From NCBI GenBank assembly GCA_008828725.1, contig MEHQ01000877.1, positions 265,639 through 329,638 on the forward strand: 64,000 bases of DNA, read 5' to 3'. The position numbers were made by a program, and so were the translations under genes. Source of the stretch: Saccharina japonica. Lineage: Eukaryota > Sar > Phaeophyceae > Laminariales > Laminariaceae. The stretch's first letter is position 1, and every line of letters begins with the position of its first letter. Of the stretch, positions 12,351 to 22,572 are shown one piece after another. The notes under the pieces are model-generated. The model worked only from the letters and a program-made list of their open reading frames with translations, ran no database searches and was not told the origin of the DNA.

Positions 12351-12707
12351 GACGCATGTGGCGGTAGAGGTGCGCACCGTGGTTTCGCCTTATAGGGTGG
12401 CGACTTATTAAGGAGCTCTATATACCTCACCCCAAAAACAGTTTTTGGAGGCAACTCAAAGCGCTACCCGATGACCAACCTCATGGCCTAACTATATACA
12501 GCGAAAACATATATCAACGCAGGAACTAAAGCACGACGGAATTGGGTTAGACCCCTTAAGGACCGGTCCCGCGAATTTGGGAACAACCTACTTGGAATTA
12601 GTGTGGGACGTTTAATTCAGGTGTGAATGGGTTAGAACGCCCGGTCAATAAGAAAACGTTTCAGCCAAAAAAAAGGTATACCTTATACCTCTATCGTAGC
12701 GCGCGTC
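12351..12707 (+). mobile_element. F1 MITE split by a nested foldback element
   Basis: It runs from GACGCATGTGGCGGTAGAGG to ATCGTAGCGCGCGTC in gene A intron 7. The usual GGGTTA..CCCGGTC region is interrupted by an 80-bp insert at 12552-12631. No intact target duplication is seen at the outer ends. Confidence 0.8.
12552..12631. mobile_element. Decayed foldback insert related to the element at 18791
   Basis: The insert is bordered on both sides by TTAGA. It begins CCCCTTAAGGACCGG and has the central stretch TTGGAATTAGTGTGG, matching TATAATTAGAGTGG in the better copy at 18791-18879. Removing it restores the F1 consensus. Confidence 0.65.
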
Positions 12708-12826
12708 TCACGTTAGAGCTACACGTTTGTTTGTATTCACCAGAGCTTTGCTTTGGTATGCCTAAGATCGCCCAGAGGATATGTTCGAACCCTGGTTAGC
12801 GATGTTTTTTTTATGTTTGCTTTCGC

Positions 12827-12895
12827 GCATGCTACGATATAGGGGTTCCGCTAATTTTGTCTGTAAGCTCCTTGCTCGAGAATCTCTATCGTAAG
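12827..12895 (+). mobile_element. Left-end fragment of an F1-like element
   Basis: GCGCATGCTACGATATAGG is followed by AGCTCCTTGCTCGAGAATCT, resembling the decayed copy at 29415. No matching right end was found. Confidence 0.5.
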
Positions 12896-12899
12896 TATC

Positions 12900-13440
12900 A
12901 GTAACTCGCCAAGAATTGGCTTTTTTTAGCAGTGTACGCTTTATTCGATGACCGATACCACGGATATTCCGAGTAAGGACGGGGAGGGGGGAGAGTCGGT
13001 GAGGGTTGGGGCCGGGGTGGGCGCGGGGTGGAGACTGGAGGGTGTGGAGACCATGAAGCTTCTGTCGGGGAGTCAGTCGGAGGTGCCGATTGTGGCGAGG
13101 GTGCCTCGAGGGGTGGAGGTCGGGAAGTGGAGGTGTAGTGGTCTATATCCCAAGACCTGGTTAAACCCAACCTTAAGGAATGTCGTTTGGGGCAGTTTAT
13201 CTCGACTGAGAGGCTTTACCAGAGTCAGAAATACATGGGTAGGCCCAGCATGTGCTTCTGCAGGGCTACCGCAGCTCGGGCGAGTAGCGTGGAGGCCATC
13301 ACAGGCAAAGTTGGACTCAAAAACATTTTGTTGTCGTAGGCGCAGATAGAAAAACAGACAAACACACAGAAAGCCTAAGACCGCAAAATAGTTACGATGG
13401 TCACCCAGCTCAGTGGCTCCGACCGGTTGACCCATACTGA
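12900..13440 (+). other. GC- and purine-rich patch inside gene A intron 7
   Basis: Bases 12970-13140 are strongly G-rich on the plus strand and an open frame of 133 codons crosses them (12948-13349), rich in Gly, Val and Glu. The composition differs sharply from its surroundings. It could be a captured coding fragment or a low-complexity patch. No domain is recognised, and nothing similar lies at the matching place in gene B, whose intron 7 is only 316 bases. Confidence 0.3.
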
Positions 13441-13507
13441 CCTAACATTACACCCCCCACGGTAGCCTTTTCTATCTATCTTCTAGCCGGGCTTTGTGTG
13501 AGGTGTA

Positions 13508-13744
13508 GACGCATGCTTCGATAGAAGTGCACCATGTTTTTTGTGAGCTCCAGCGTCATATCTCATCAAAACAATGGTTTTGGAGGAAAATACAAGTGCT
13601 GCCGGATGCGAAACCTCATGACCGAAGTATACTCTGAAACTTTATTCATCACAAAAATGAAAGTCCGACGAATTTGGGTTAAGGAGCCCGATCGTTCAGA
13701 AAACGATTCAGCCAAAAAGTGCTACCTCTACCGTAGCACTAGTC
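13508..13744 (+). mobile_element. F1 MITE with TGTA target duplication
   Basis: The copy is close to consensus, with GACGCATGCTTCGATAG at the left and CTCTACCGTAGCACTAGTC at the right. It is flanked by TGTA at 13504-13507 and 13745-13748. It is in gene A intron 7. Confidence 0.9.
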
Positions 13745-14351
13745 TGTAGAGCTCCTCCTGGACTAGACGTATCATCTACAGTTGGCACCCTCCGTGTCGT
13801 TGCCTATCTCTGCAAGCAGGCCAGGGCCGGCTAAAATGCATGCCTCATCTCACTGCGGAGTTTATCAACCGCGTCGAGAGCACTTGCGAGTCTCTCGTTC
13901 GGTACAACGACGTCTCAACTTATCTATTTTCACCACCAGTAGTGCAGAGTCATGGTCGCTGTACGCGACACGGACGAGAAAATCATGCACATGTATTTCA
14001 CAATTGTCTTTGCCTTCTGCTGTTTATTTCTATCCGCTTGCGGAATGATGAAAAAAACAATGTATTTCAGAACTGCATAGCTTATCGCACACTAGTTCCA
14101 GGTGGTTTGCCCCCCCCCCCCCCAAGAAGTGGAGCCGGTTCTTAACGGTGTTGAACTCACCACATTGCCGGTTTTTAAGTTTGTTTTTGGTGTACACGTG
14201 TCGTGTGGTAGACAAACCCGTCACTCCAGTTTGAGAAAGCAAATGTCCGCCGCTTGGACGATGTCGGATTTTGGCAGGGTATTGCGGAGAGCGGGATCGG
14301 AGACGTTTTGGAGCAAGTGTCCGTCGCAGTGAATACCGCTGCCCAGCTGCT

Positions 14352-14734
14352 CTTCGAGGCCACCCCTCAAGTGCAGATGCTTGATATCTACCGCCTGTCT
14401 GCGGTGAGCGTCCAAAACGGAAAATGTGTACGCGTACGAGTAGATATTTGCACCTGTCGCAAGGCCACCGTGCTGTAAATACACCTGTTACATGTTTTCC
14501 ATGAAAATGACGTACATTGGATATCGTTTGTTTCAAGTCGAATTCTTGGAGGCCATCCCCCAAGTGCAGATGCTTGATATCTACGTACAGCCTGTCTGCG
14601 GTGAGCTTTCGCCACAGAAAAATGGTTAGACTTCTTCACCTGTGGAAAGGCCGCGCCGTGCTATAAATATTACTGCTATACTACTTTCCATGAAGATTAC
14701 GTAGATTGAATCTCGTTGTCTTTCATGTATAATT
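14352..14734 (+). repeat. Tandem duplication of exon-8 tail plus intron start, gene A
   Basis: A 193-bp unit starting at 14352 is repeated from 14545. Each carries the end of exon 8 (CCAAGTGCAGATGCTTGAT on the second), the donor GTGAGC and intron sequence down to TTTCCATGAA. The second exon tail has a 4-base insertion after ATCTAC, so it is frame-shifted and probably a dead exon fragment. Confidence 0.85.
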
Positions 14735-15039
14735 CCACACACGACCTGTGTTCTTACCTCGCGTTTTCCCTCCTGCAGGCAATTGTCGACCAACCAGAGG
14801 TCTTCGAGAGTCTCGGCTTCACTGGGGGCTCAGGGTCGTCTTTAAGCGAACCCTGTCTGCGCACTGACTTTGCGTTGGACACCACCGCAGAGGTTATGGG
14901 GACCCAGGTTAGTGAAACATTTGGAAGGGCAGGCTTACCCAAGTAGTGGGGAGTTTTGTCTGGGGTACTCGGGCACATCTATCTCTGGTCGGTTTTAGGC
15001 TTACTCAGAGGCGTGTTTCCGTATGGGTAAATGGCCAGT

Positions 15040-15382
15040 GACGCGTGTCACGATAGAGGTAGCACTTTTTAAGCTGAAATATTTTCTGAAATATGGGGGT
15101 CCTTAACCCAAAATCGACGGAATATCAACCATTCTTGTGTGTCACAGTTTATTTCGACCAGCTTCGGAACTGAGGAACTACTCAATAATACAAACGCCTG
15201 TTATGGTTTCGCTCGGCTAAATGCCTTCGATGTAAAGCTGGGCGATGGATTCGCTCACCGGGTCAACTAAGGGTATACAATTCGTTAAAAGGGCTTTCTT
15301 TGAGGGAGGTACGGAACTCCACGATCTTAGGAGCCCCTCCAGAAACACCTGCAGGTGCACCCCTACTGCAGCACTACGTGTC
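15040..15382 (-). mobile_element. Decayed F1 MITE, reverse orientation
   Basis: It begins GACGCGTGTCACGATAGAGG and ends with GTGCACCCCTACTGCAGCACTACGTGTC. CCTTAACCCAAAATCGACGG is the reverse of the F1 GGGTTAAGG region. It is in gene A intron 9. Confidence 0.65.
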
Positions 15383-16058
15383 ATCGTGCATTTCCTAGAT
15401 AGGCCATGAGGCGTTCTGCGAGAGGGGAGGGGTAGTTTTTCAACGGTGCCCAGCTTCTCCAGTGAAAAACTACCGAACAGCATTCATTTTTTTTCCCATG
15501 TTCCTTATCCGTTCGTGATACATCTATGCACGTGATATTTCTCATCGTCTTCGGGTTGAGTATGCACTATTTATTACGGCCCAATTATTGGGTGACGAAA
15601 ATAATATTTTGGGCGCAAAGGAAAAAAGTTGCAGCCCTCCCCCCCCCCCCTCCCCTCCTTCGTCAGCATGCCCGTCACGAAGATTGTTCACATGGTAGCT
15701 CTACCAAACGTTTTCCAGACTCTGGTCTCAGTGCTTGGGTGGGTGAGGTCTAGGGCTCACCAAACGGGGAGCGTCGGCCGATCTAGATTATGTAGGTGCC
15801 GCAATCCTACTCTTAATCGCGAAATGCCTCCCTCTGTGCGCGCGGTCTCCGGTATAGGTGCCACAGGCACTCCCAGTCGTGTTTCGAATAAAATGCAGTA
15901 TTGTTCTCCTCGTTTCAGAAGCTACAAACAATGGGTACCACCCTTGCTGTGCCATATAGTTATGTACGGCCTTCCGTGTAGACGAAGCTCACCCTTGTAG
16001 TTTAAACAACGCGACAAAACCTGCACATGTTCGCGCCCCCCGGCCGTAGCACGCTTTG

Positions 16059-16311
16059 GCGCATGCTACGATAGAGGTGCACCATGTTTTTTTCTGAGCT
16101 TCTCACTTAAGGAGCGTCATACCTCACCGAAAAAAATGATTTTTTTTTGAGGAAAATAAATGTGCTGCCGGATGAGAAATCTCATGACCGAAGTATACTC
16201 TGAAGCATTATTCGTCACAAAAAATGAAAGTCCGACACATTTGGATTAAGGAGCCCTATCGTTCAGAAAACGATTCGGCGAAAACGTGCTACGTACCTCT
16301 ACCTTCGCAAT
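16059..16311 (+). mobile_element. F1 MITE, right end damaged
   Basis: The left end GCGCATGCTACGATAGAGG and the whole body are near consensus. The right end reads ACCTCTACCTTCGCAA instead of CTACCGTAGCACGC. It lies in gene A intron 9, about 540 bases before exon 10. Confidence 0.8.
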
Positions 16312-17299
16312 GATGAATGTGGTCACAATGAGCCACGAACATGTGCGTGGTCACCCGCACGGAGGTGACGACGGCTCATGATACTTGGTGATTTTGCACA
16401 TTTCACTTGAGGTCAGGACCCCTGTTTCCTCACCAAGAAACCGACTTCATGAAACTTACGCCGCGAAACCCGAGCAAACATTGATAGAGTTGGCTTAGCA
16501 TTTACCAAATATCACCCAGTAGAATACGCATCATATGACCACGCGAGGGGGAGTGCATGCATGCTTACATACATGCACCGCATGCAATCTGCAACCCCGA
16601 CAAACGAAGACAACCAAGAATGTTGAGTGAAGGTGGTCTGGTTCTTGGAGCGTAGGCAGTCTGAATATATTGGACTTCCGCAGAGTAGAACGGCTCCCTT
16701 GCCTTCCTTCCTTCCTGGCACAGGACGTCAACCACCCTCGCCTCTTGCATCAAGGTAGGGTTCCCCCACCCCCCGAGAACGTATAAACCGCGTGCAATAC
16801 TTCCCGCCGCTGCTTACTACATCCGACGTTTGTTGCTATGTGAAACGTCACAGGCTGACCGTGCCGCTGGATGCCGGGAGGAGTGCGCCATTTGCGCCGA
16901 CCTAATTTCGCCTTGCCAAAACTGCTACCAGGGCAACCCGTCCGCCACCGTCTGCGATGACCCGGAGAAGTACCTCTTCTGGGACACGCTGCATTTCACC
17001 ACGGATTTCCACCGGTTTCTCGCGGAAGCTACCAGGCAGTGCACCAAAGCCTCTCCGGACCAAAATACCGCCTGGGTGGAGTTGCTTTGCCCTCCGGACG
17101 CGTAAGAAATGATTGTCGACGACGAAGCCATACATGCTTCCGGGTAGGGTGTATACCTCCGGGGAACTGCCGTGATCCTGATCATCTGTTTCCTCAGCTG
17201 CTGCTGTGAGAGACTGCTTGTGCTGGATCTGTACAATGCAAATAGATCTGGCCCACAGGAAACATTTGCCTCTATCGCGCAAACTGTACGGGTCCCACC

Positions 17300-17552
17300 G
17301 AGGCGGGCTACGATAGGGGCAGCACTTTTCGATCGTTTTTGTTCAGGATGACAGAGGTCCTTGACCCAGAATTGTCGGAATGGCGCCATTCTTGTTAGGC
17401 AAAAGTTTCCGTTGTACACCAAACGACCATTGGATGGTTTGTTCGGTTCTCTTTCCAAATTTTACTAGAGTCAGTTAATGGGCGAGTATTGAGCTGGTCA
17501 AGTCAGGAGCCCCGGAAACAATAAGGTGCACCTCGACCGTAGCTTCCTCCAC
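17300..17552 (-). mobile_element. Decayed F1 MITE downstream of gene A
   Basis: GAGGCGGGCTACGATAGGGG at the left and GGTGCACCTCGACCGTAGC at the right are inverted. CCTTGACCCAGAATTGTCGG matches the reversed internal motif. It begins about 195 bases after the stop codon. Confidence 0.65.
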
Positions 17553-19310
17553 CCGGAAGTATGAGCTAAATCATACAAATCATCCAAGATCGGGGGTTCA
17601 TCTGCTTTGTTTGGCTGATTTAGGCGATGAAGTGTTTAATAGGAGTCGAAGATCTCGGTCCGGGAGTGCATCCGCTTGGACTGGTCCAGATCATGAAAAG
17701 CAGGAGTCGATGACCCGTCTGTGGTTTGGAAGGGCATCTGTTTGAATGCGACCAGCTGCATGATGTGCATTGTGATCCCAATCGATACACCCGGGTGGTA
17801 CCACAATGGTCCATCACAAAAGGAGTAAATGGACCTGCACTCGTCACCAATGTGGGTATATAATCAACCGTCCTATGTAATACGAGGTACGAGTACGAAA
17901 GGCAAACTCGTAATCTATCCGCAGACGTACGACTGCATTTTACTAATATCTATGCTCGTTTAAAATATCCGAACCAAGTCATGTTTCTATCGACATTTTC
18001 ATGTTTGTTAGCAAGTAAGATACTCGTATACACGTATCCGTGCGTGTAGTGACTGTAAACCACGATGATAGATATGTACCGTTTAGGTCCCAACATATAT
18101 ACTCTACGTAGCATCACATGGTTTGCAAGCTTGACCTAGAGAGAGGGTAGCTCTTGCTGCATATGTATGCCCAAGTTGATATTCATAGGAGCTATATGAG
18201 CCACGTAGCTCATTTATCCCAAAATGAGCCATAGGCGTGACATGAGCCACACAGGCTTCCCCCGGCTTGCGCTATTGGCAGCAGCTCTTCTGCACAAAGT
18301 TTAAGTTTTGGAGGCTGGAGCTTGCCCATGAGCTGTCCTAACTGAGTACGTATTTACGTTTCACGGCGACAACGTATTTCTGGGATTTTCCCAAGAAGTT
18401 TAAAAGTCATTAGTCCTCAGGATATAGGGTTGAGTGGGGAGGGATCGTGGTCCGCAAGTTCGGAACGACAAAACAAAACAATTGAAAAATCTGCGGAGCC
18501 GCGTTTTTCGCCCTCGTTTATGCCGCTTTGGGTCCGTTTTTTTTGTCCAAGTATTTATCGGTGCTAGAAAAAATGGCAGATTTCTATTAATAACGGCCTA
18601 TTTTCCTAAATGAGAATTGCCTTTCCGATGAGAATGAAAATCGACTTTAGTACTTTGTAATATGTTTAAGAGTTGTATTTCGCTCATGATCAAAAGTTGA
18701 CCTAGAAAATATGTTCCTCCATGGTAGGTGTCGATCCACGAAAAAGCAAATGAAATTGGCCTTGACAGGCTCGAAAAATCGAGGATTTAACCCTTATAGG
18801 ACTGGAGTCCCGTTTTGGGGACAAATTACTTATAATTAGAGTGGATTGTCCCCAAAACGGAACTGCAGTTCTAAAGGGGTTAAGGGAATTTATTTGCATT
18901 TATGAGCGAGGGACCTTGCATTTATGAGCGAGGTCCCTCGCCCATAAATACAGATTTTCTGGGATCCTCGATATCTTGAGAATGCCGATGCCGATTTCGT
19001 TTATTTTTTGTCATCGACGGGTGTCACAACTGACAATACTTTACAATAAAAAAAAAGACTGTGAGGGAAGTACATCTCTTACAATTCAAAAACCAATATT
19101 TTCGATTTTCATTCTCATCGGAAAGGCAAAATTCTCAATAAGAAAAATCGGCTGTTTAATAGTAGTTCAGACCTACAAAACCAAACTCGAACGCAGCGCA
19201 GCTGAGCTGCGTTTCTCGCCCGTCTTTTTGCCCGTTTTGGGTCCGGTTTTGGGTCAGGGACAGGGTTCGGGTAAATAGGGACACGCCCGTGGCTTGATCC
19301 CATTAGGGAG
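17553..19310. other. Intergenic, AT-rich repeat mosaic
   Basis: No gene is seen. There are four ATGAGCCA-like units at 18190-18250. A ~45-bp inverted pair (18601-18645 and 19098-19145) is built on CCTTTCCGATGAGAATGAA. A direct pair of ~50 bp (near 18485 and 19195) shares CTTTGGGTCCG or TTTTGGGTCCG. A hairpin on GAGCGAGGGACC lies near 18902-18950. Confidence 0.5.
18791..18879. mobile_element. piggyBac-like foldback MITE with TTAA target duplication
   Basis: The 89-bp element is bordered by TTAA at 18787-18790 and 18880-18883. Its ends, CCCTTATAGGACTGG and the reverse of CTAAAGGGG, pair over ~34 bases and include CGTTTTGGGGACAA. TTAA duplications with CCC termini are the hallmark of piggyBac; Kolobok is an alternative. 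Confidence 0.75.
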
Positions 19311-19473
19311 CAAAGATGTCAGGAGACGGCACTTTCAGCCCTTGACTGACGGCAATTCGACTTTTTCTTTCCTTGACTGACGCCAAAATACTAGGTTTTA
19401 GTGTGAAACACTCGGATCCACACCCTTGACCGATGCCCGTTTTCCCTTGACCGACCGTCTCCTGACATGTTTG
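19311..19473. mobile_element. hAT-like non-autonomous element 1 (163 bp)
   Basis: The termini CAAAGATGTCAGGAGACGG and CCGTCTCCTGACATGTTTG are inverted repeats. A perfect 8-bp duplication TTAGGGAG lies at 19303-19310 and 19474-19481. The inside holds several CCTTGACNGAC motifs. An 8-bp duplication with CA-starting ends fits hAT. Confidence 0.85.
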
Positions 19474-19491
19474 TTAGGGAGTGCTTCCTAT

Positions 19492-20802
19492 CAAAGATGT
19501 CAGGAGACGGCACTTTTACCCCTTGACGGACGGGGTCAAACGTGCCTTGACGGCAAAACCCGGGGATACCAAGTAAAAATCCACGTTTTTTTTTAGACGC
19601 CTAACCATATTTTTGAAAACCTGAATTTTGTGGTTGGGATTTGTTTCCGCCATTTTTTTCTTCTATTTTTTAGTCTCGTTCGAAGTTCTGATCTACAGCA
19701 GATACTGGTATATCGCGAGCAACGCGCAACACAGCAATATCCTCGTTTCTTCTTGCTTATTTATGATGTGTTGGAGCCACAGCAGCCAGAAGCACAAAAC
19801 ATAAAATAAAAATAGGGGTTTCCACACACATAGTAAGGCAATTTTTCCTAGCGGGGATAGGGGACAACCTGTCTTGACGGATTAAAATGCCACCTGCCTG
19901 TGTTGCATTGCCCACAAAATAATCGTGATTTGGCCAAATCTACTTTCAGCAATCGACAACTGGAACAACAATACCCCTGTTTTTTTCCTGTGGGAAAATA
20001 TGCAATCCACCACAGCTCAATCAATATCGTCGATCCCGATATCTCCCGCCCCTCAAAATACTCCTTGACGCACCCACAGCAGGGTGGCAAAGTGGCAGCC
20101 GATTCGGTGCCCTCTACGGTGCGCGACCTCGTCGCTGAAGTTTGAAAATGTGGTTCCAGGTCGTTTTTCTTGTACTGTAAACAAGTTGTTTTTTACAGCT
20201 CAAAACGAATATTTTTCTCGAAAAATATGAATACGAGTACTCGTATACAGCAGGAAATAAATGACTGCGTTTTTGTACACGTTTCTTTGATTTTTGAGGC
20301 ACACTTCTGAGGCCGATTACGCCGTCTGTAGGATCGATCCCGATATCTCCCGCCCCTGAAAACCTTCCTTGCATATATACACGGGCACAGGAAGAGTTCT
20401 GGGCGATTTCGTCCACGCCTTCCACCGCGACCTCGGCCGTGAAGATTGCCTAAACAGGCGGCGTAATTGCTTCGACCGAAGCTGCTACCTGCTTCCATCT
20501 GCAGGAAACTGAATTAATTCAACTCTAGGAGGATCAAGCACCATCAAGCTACCGAACAGGCTCTACCATGACTTGATTGAGCTGCTCTGCGTGTGGTGTG
20601 TCATTTGGAGGCTTCTGTGGGGAGCACGGTGTCTGCGAAAAGGACCTTCTTCGGGGCTGATATTGACCCAACCCCGTTTTCCACAAATCAGGCGTTAGCT
20701 GAAAGTACTATTTCTCTCACTTTGTGGGCAGTGCAGCACAGGTGTGACGGACGCCCTTGACTGACTGACTGCTTGACGGTTGCCCGTCTCCTGACATATT
20801 TG
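19492..20802. mobile_element. hAT-like non-autonomous element 2 (1.3 kb)
   Basis: It has the same termini as element 1, bordered by the perfect 8-bp duplication CTTCCTAT at 19484-19491 and 20803-20810. Subterminal CTTGACGG motifs occur near both ends. The interior carries a ~110-bp direct duplication starting at GATCCCGATATCTCCCGCCC (about 20033 and 20337). Open frames are short and no transposase is recognised. Confidence 0.85.
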
Positions 20803-20810
20803 CTTCCTAT

Positions 20811-22077
20811 TGCCCGCGAGCAGCGAACAGCCCGACCCGATCGGTCAGTATTCCTCAAAGCGAAATGGGTCGTATATACGGACCCTAACATGGCAAGGGA
20901 AAAGCATCAACAGATATGAAACAAACAAACAAACAAACTTCACGTACGACACCGCCTCAAAACCCGTACGTAGTTGGCGCGATCGAAGTATCCCCCTCAG
21001 CTTGCAAAGTTGAGATTCGACGAAATCGTCGATCTCACAGCAAAAATGTCAGCTGTCAGCTGTCATTTTAATAGGTTTCATCTCTCTCTACGTGCATACT
21101 TCGAAGTATAAGTGTTTCATAAGCGTTACACAATATTATCGTATTCGCGTGTACGAGTACGACAGACACGACGAACGTGGAGCATACTTTCATATTTTTT
21201 TCGCCCCGCCCCCCCCCTCTCTTTTGCACTTGTACATCCGACCTCGAGCCTCCCCTCACAGGTAAGAACGGAGGTATTCTGTCAAGGACCTGACGACCTG
21301 CTTTCGCGACAACGCCCCCGTCGCGTCTCGCCGGAAATAAACGTGTTTCATTTGGGAAGCACCGGCTTCAGGGGTACATATAAACAACTTGTCTCCACCA
21401 GTTACTTAGTACGTCTTGCGCAAGTCATGCGGGTTAAGTTTTCTTCTCTCTCTCATGTTCTCCTCCTCAGTATGGTACGCGTAATATATACCAGGTGGCG
21501 CTGGGTGGCGAGTTGTAAGCCCTCAACGTTTCGATGGCCACCCTATCCTTTCTTGTTTCAAACGACGTTGTTTTACAGGTACGAAGTGCTTCATTCAATG
21601 CATTATATATTTGGAACACAAGCGAGCGGTCGACATTTTGATTGTCATTTGGCAAATTAGACAATACCAGGTACTAAGTATACGACAACACGCACTACGT
21701 ACGAGTATCGTACTCCGTACACACTTTGTATGGTGTTCTTCTCGGTTCGAGGCATGAATCGGCGCGGTCGACGAAAGACGCGCCAACCATATTGCAGCAT
21801 ATAGGATGGAACCTCGGAGACTTCGTGATATTATATACGGGAGACTTCGTGTGTTTCTTCGGTGTGCCGACTGTTGCTTGTACAGCAGTAGTAGTAGGTT
21901 TTGTGCATAGGAAGCAGAACCTCCGGCTTCGGCCTCTCGCACGCACGATATCACAACAACAATGAGAAAAGACAGCCCCAAACATGCACGGAGACAGGCA
22001 ACCAGTCAGTCAGTCAGCCAGCCAATATATATAGCGTCTCGAACGAGGGAGCACATCAGGAAACAGTAGGCAGTAGC
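20811..22077. other. Intergenic stretch without recognised gene
   Basis: The longest open frame is 21112-21660 on the plus strand (182 codons), with no domain I recognise and a composition rich in Ser, Arg and Phe. (AAAC)n occurs near 20920 and a GTCAGCTGTCAGCTGTCA palindrome near 21048. Nothing else is supported. Confidence 0.4.
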
Positions 22078-22101
22078 CGCACCTCTATCGTAGCATGTGT
22101 G
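22078..22101 (-). mobile_element. Solitary F1 terminal repeat
   Basis: GCACCTCTATCGTAGCATG is the reversed F1 left end. It lies immediately before the complete F1 copy at 22106, so two F1 ends stand head to head. Confidence 0.6.
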
Positions 22102-22237
22102 TCCTGACGCATGCTACGGATAGAGGTACACCATGTTGTTTCTGTGCGCAGTTACCTGTGAGGAGGTCCATACCTCACCCAAAACACTGATTTTCGAGAG
22201 GAACAAAAGTGGTCGTACCTAATGCACAACCCCATGG

Positions 22238-22432
22238 GAGGGGTGGACGAAGGGTGATAGTGGATCTTTAAGATGGGGATTTTGTCTGGGTAGTAGTACG
22301 CTGACCCTCAGATCGAACCCTAACCCTAACCCTAACCCGAACCCTATGCCAGTGGTCAGTGCTTGCTTGGCCAATCAGAGTGCTTCATTAGCTACCTTAG
22401 GAAGATCCACTAACGGTGTTTGTCCACTACTG
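22238..22432. mobile_element. hAT-like MITE with interstitial telomeric repeats
   Basis: An 8-bp duplication CCCCATGG (22230-22237 and 22433-22440) brackets ends that pair imperfectly: GGGGTGGACGAAGGG..AGTGGATCTT against the reverse of AAGATCCAC..TTGTCCACTACTG. The centre holds three CCCTAA units plus a CCCGAA variant (22315-22345). Confidence 0.75.
22315..22345. repeat. Interstitial telomere-type repeat (CCCTAA)n
   Basis: AACCC is followed by three TAACCC-type units and a CGAACCC variant. It equals TTAGGG on the other strand and lies within the nested hAT-like element, far from any window end. Confidence 0.85.
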
Positions 22433-22572
22433 CCCCATGGCCTATCTATTAATAAGTATAACTGAAAAAAACATCAACATGAAAATTAATGTAATGAGGT
22501 TAAGGAACCCTGTCTTTCAGGGAAAAAAAAAACAGCCTAAAAGTGCTACCTTTACCTTACTTAGCAAGCGTC

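Larger units (their letters stand above)
7271..17105 (+). pseudogene. GDSL/SGNH esterase pseudogene (gene A), truncated paralogue of gene B
   Basis: Surviving pieces are an exon-2 relic at 7271-7312 (PWTNLPKAPDSD against PWTRLFEAPDSN in gene B) and exons 5-10 at 8857-8920, 9442-9608, 11976-12077, 14278-14403, 14779-14907 and 16854-17105 (TAA stop). Exons 5-8 and 10 have exactly the gene B lengths; exon 9 is 15 bases longer. All remaining borders are canonical and no stop interrupts them. Exon 10 is about 82% identical at protein level. The signal exon, the catalytic serine and exons 3 and 4 (NGRSWP and the Gly block) are missing. Block III reads GGNE instead of GGND, while FWDTLH is kept. The left edge coincides with the end of the 7.3-kb duplicated segment. 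The enzyme cannot be active as read here; a spliced fragment could still be transcribed. Confidence 0.85.
22106..22572 (+). mobile_element. F1 MITE carrying a nested hAT-like element
   Basis: F1 ends with a perfect 4-bp duplication TCCT (22102-22105 and 22573-22576). The body is interrupted at its CCCCATGG motif by a 195-bp insert. Confidence 0.85.

Noticed and set aside
16902-17458. Minus-strand frames of 126 and 177 codons over gene A exon 10
   Set aside because: They are antisense to a conserved GDSL exon whose plus-strand reading carries the FWD..H motif.
19195-19265. LTR-like direct repeats at 18485 and 19195
   Set aside because: They are only ~50 bases, with no TG..CA ends, primer-binding site or polypurine tract.
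22315-22345. Chromosome end or telomere fusion
   Set aside because: The telomere units are few, lie inside a transposon with its own target duplication, and are flanked by ordinary DNA.
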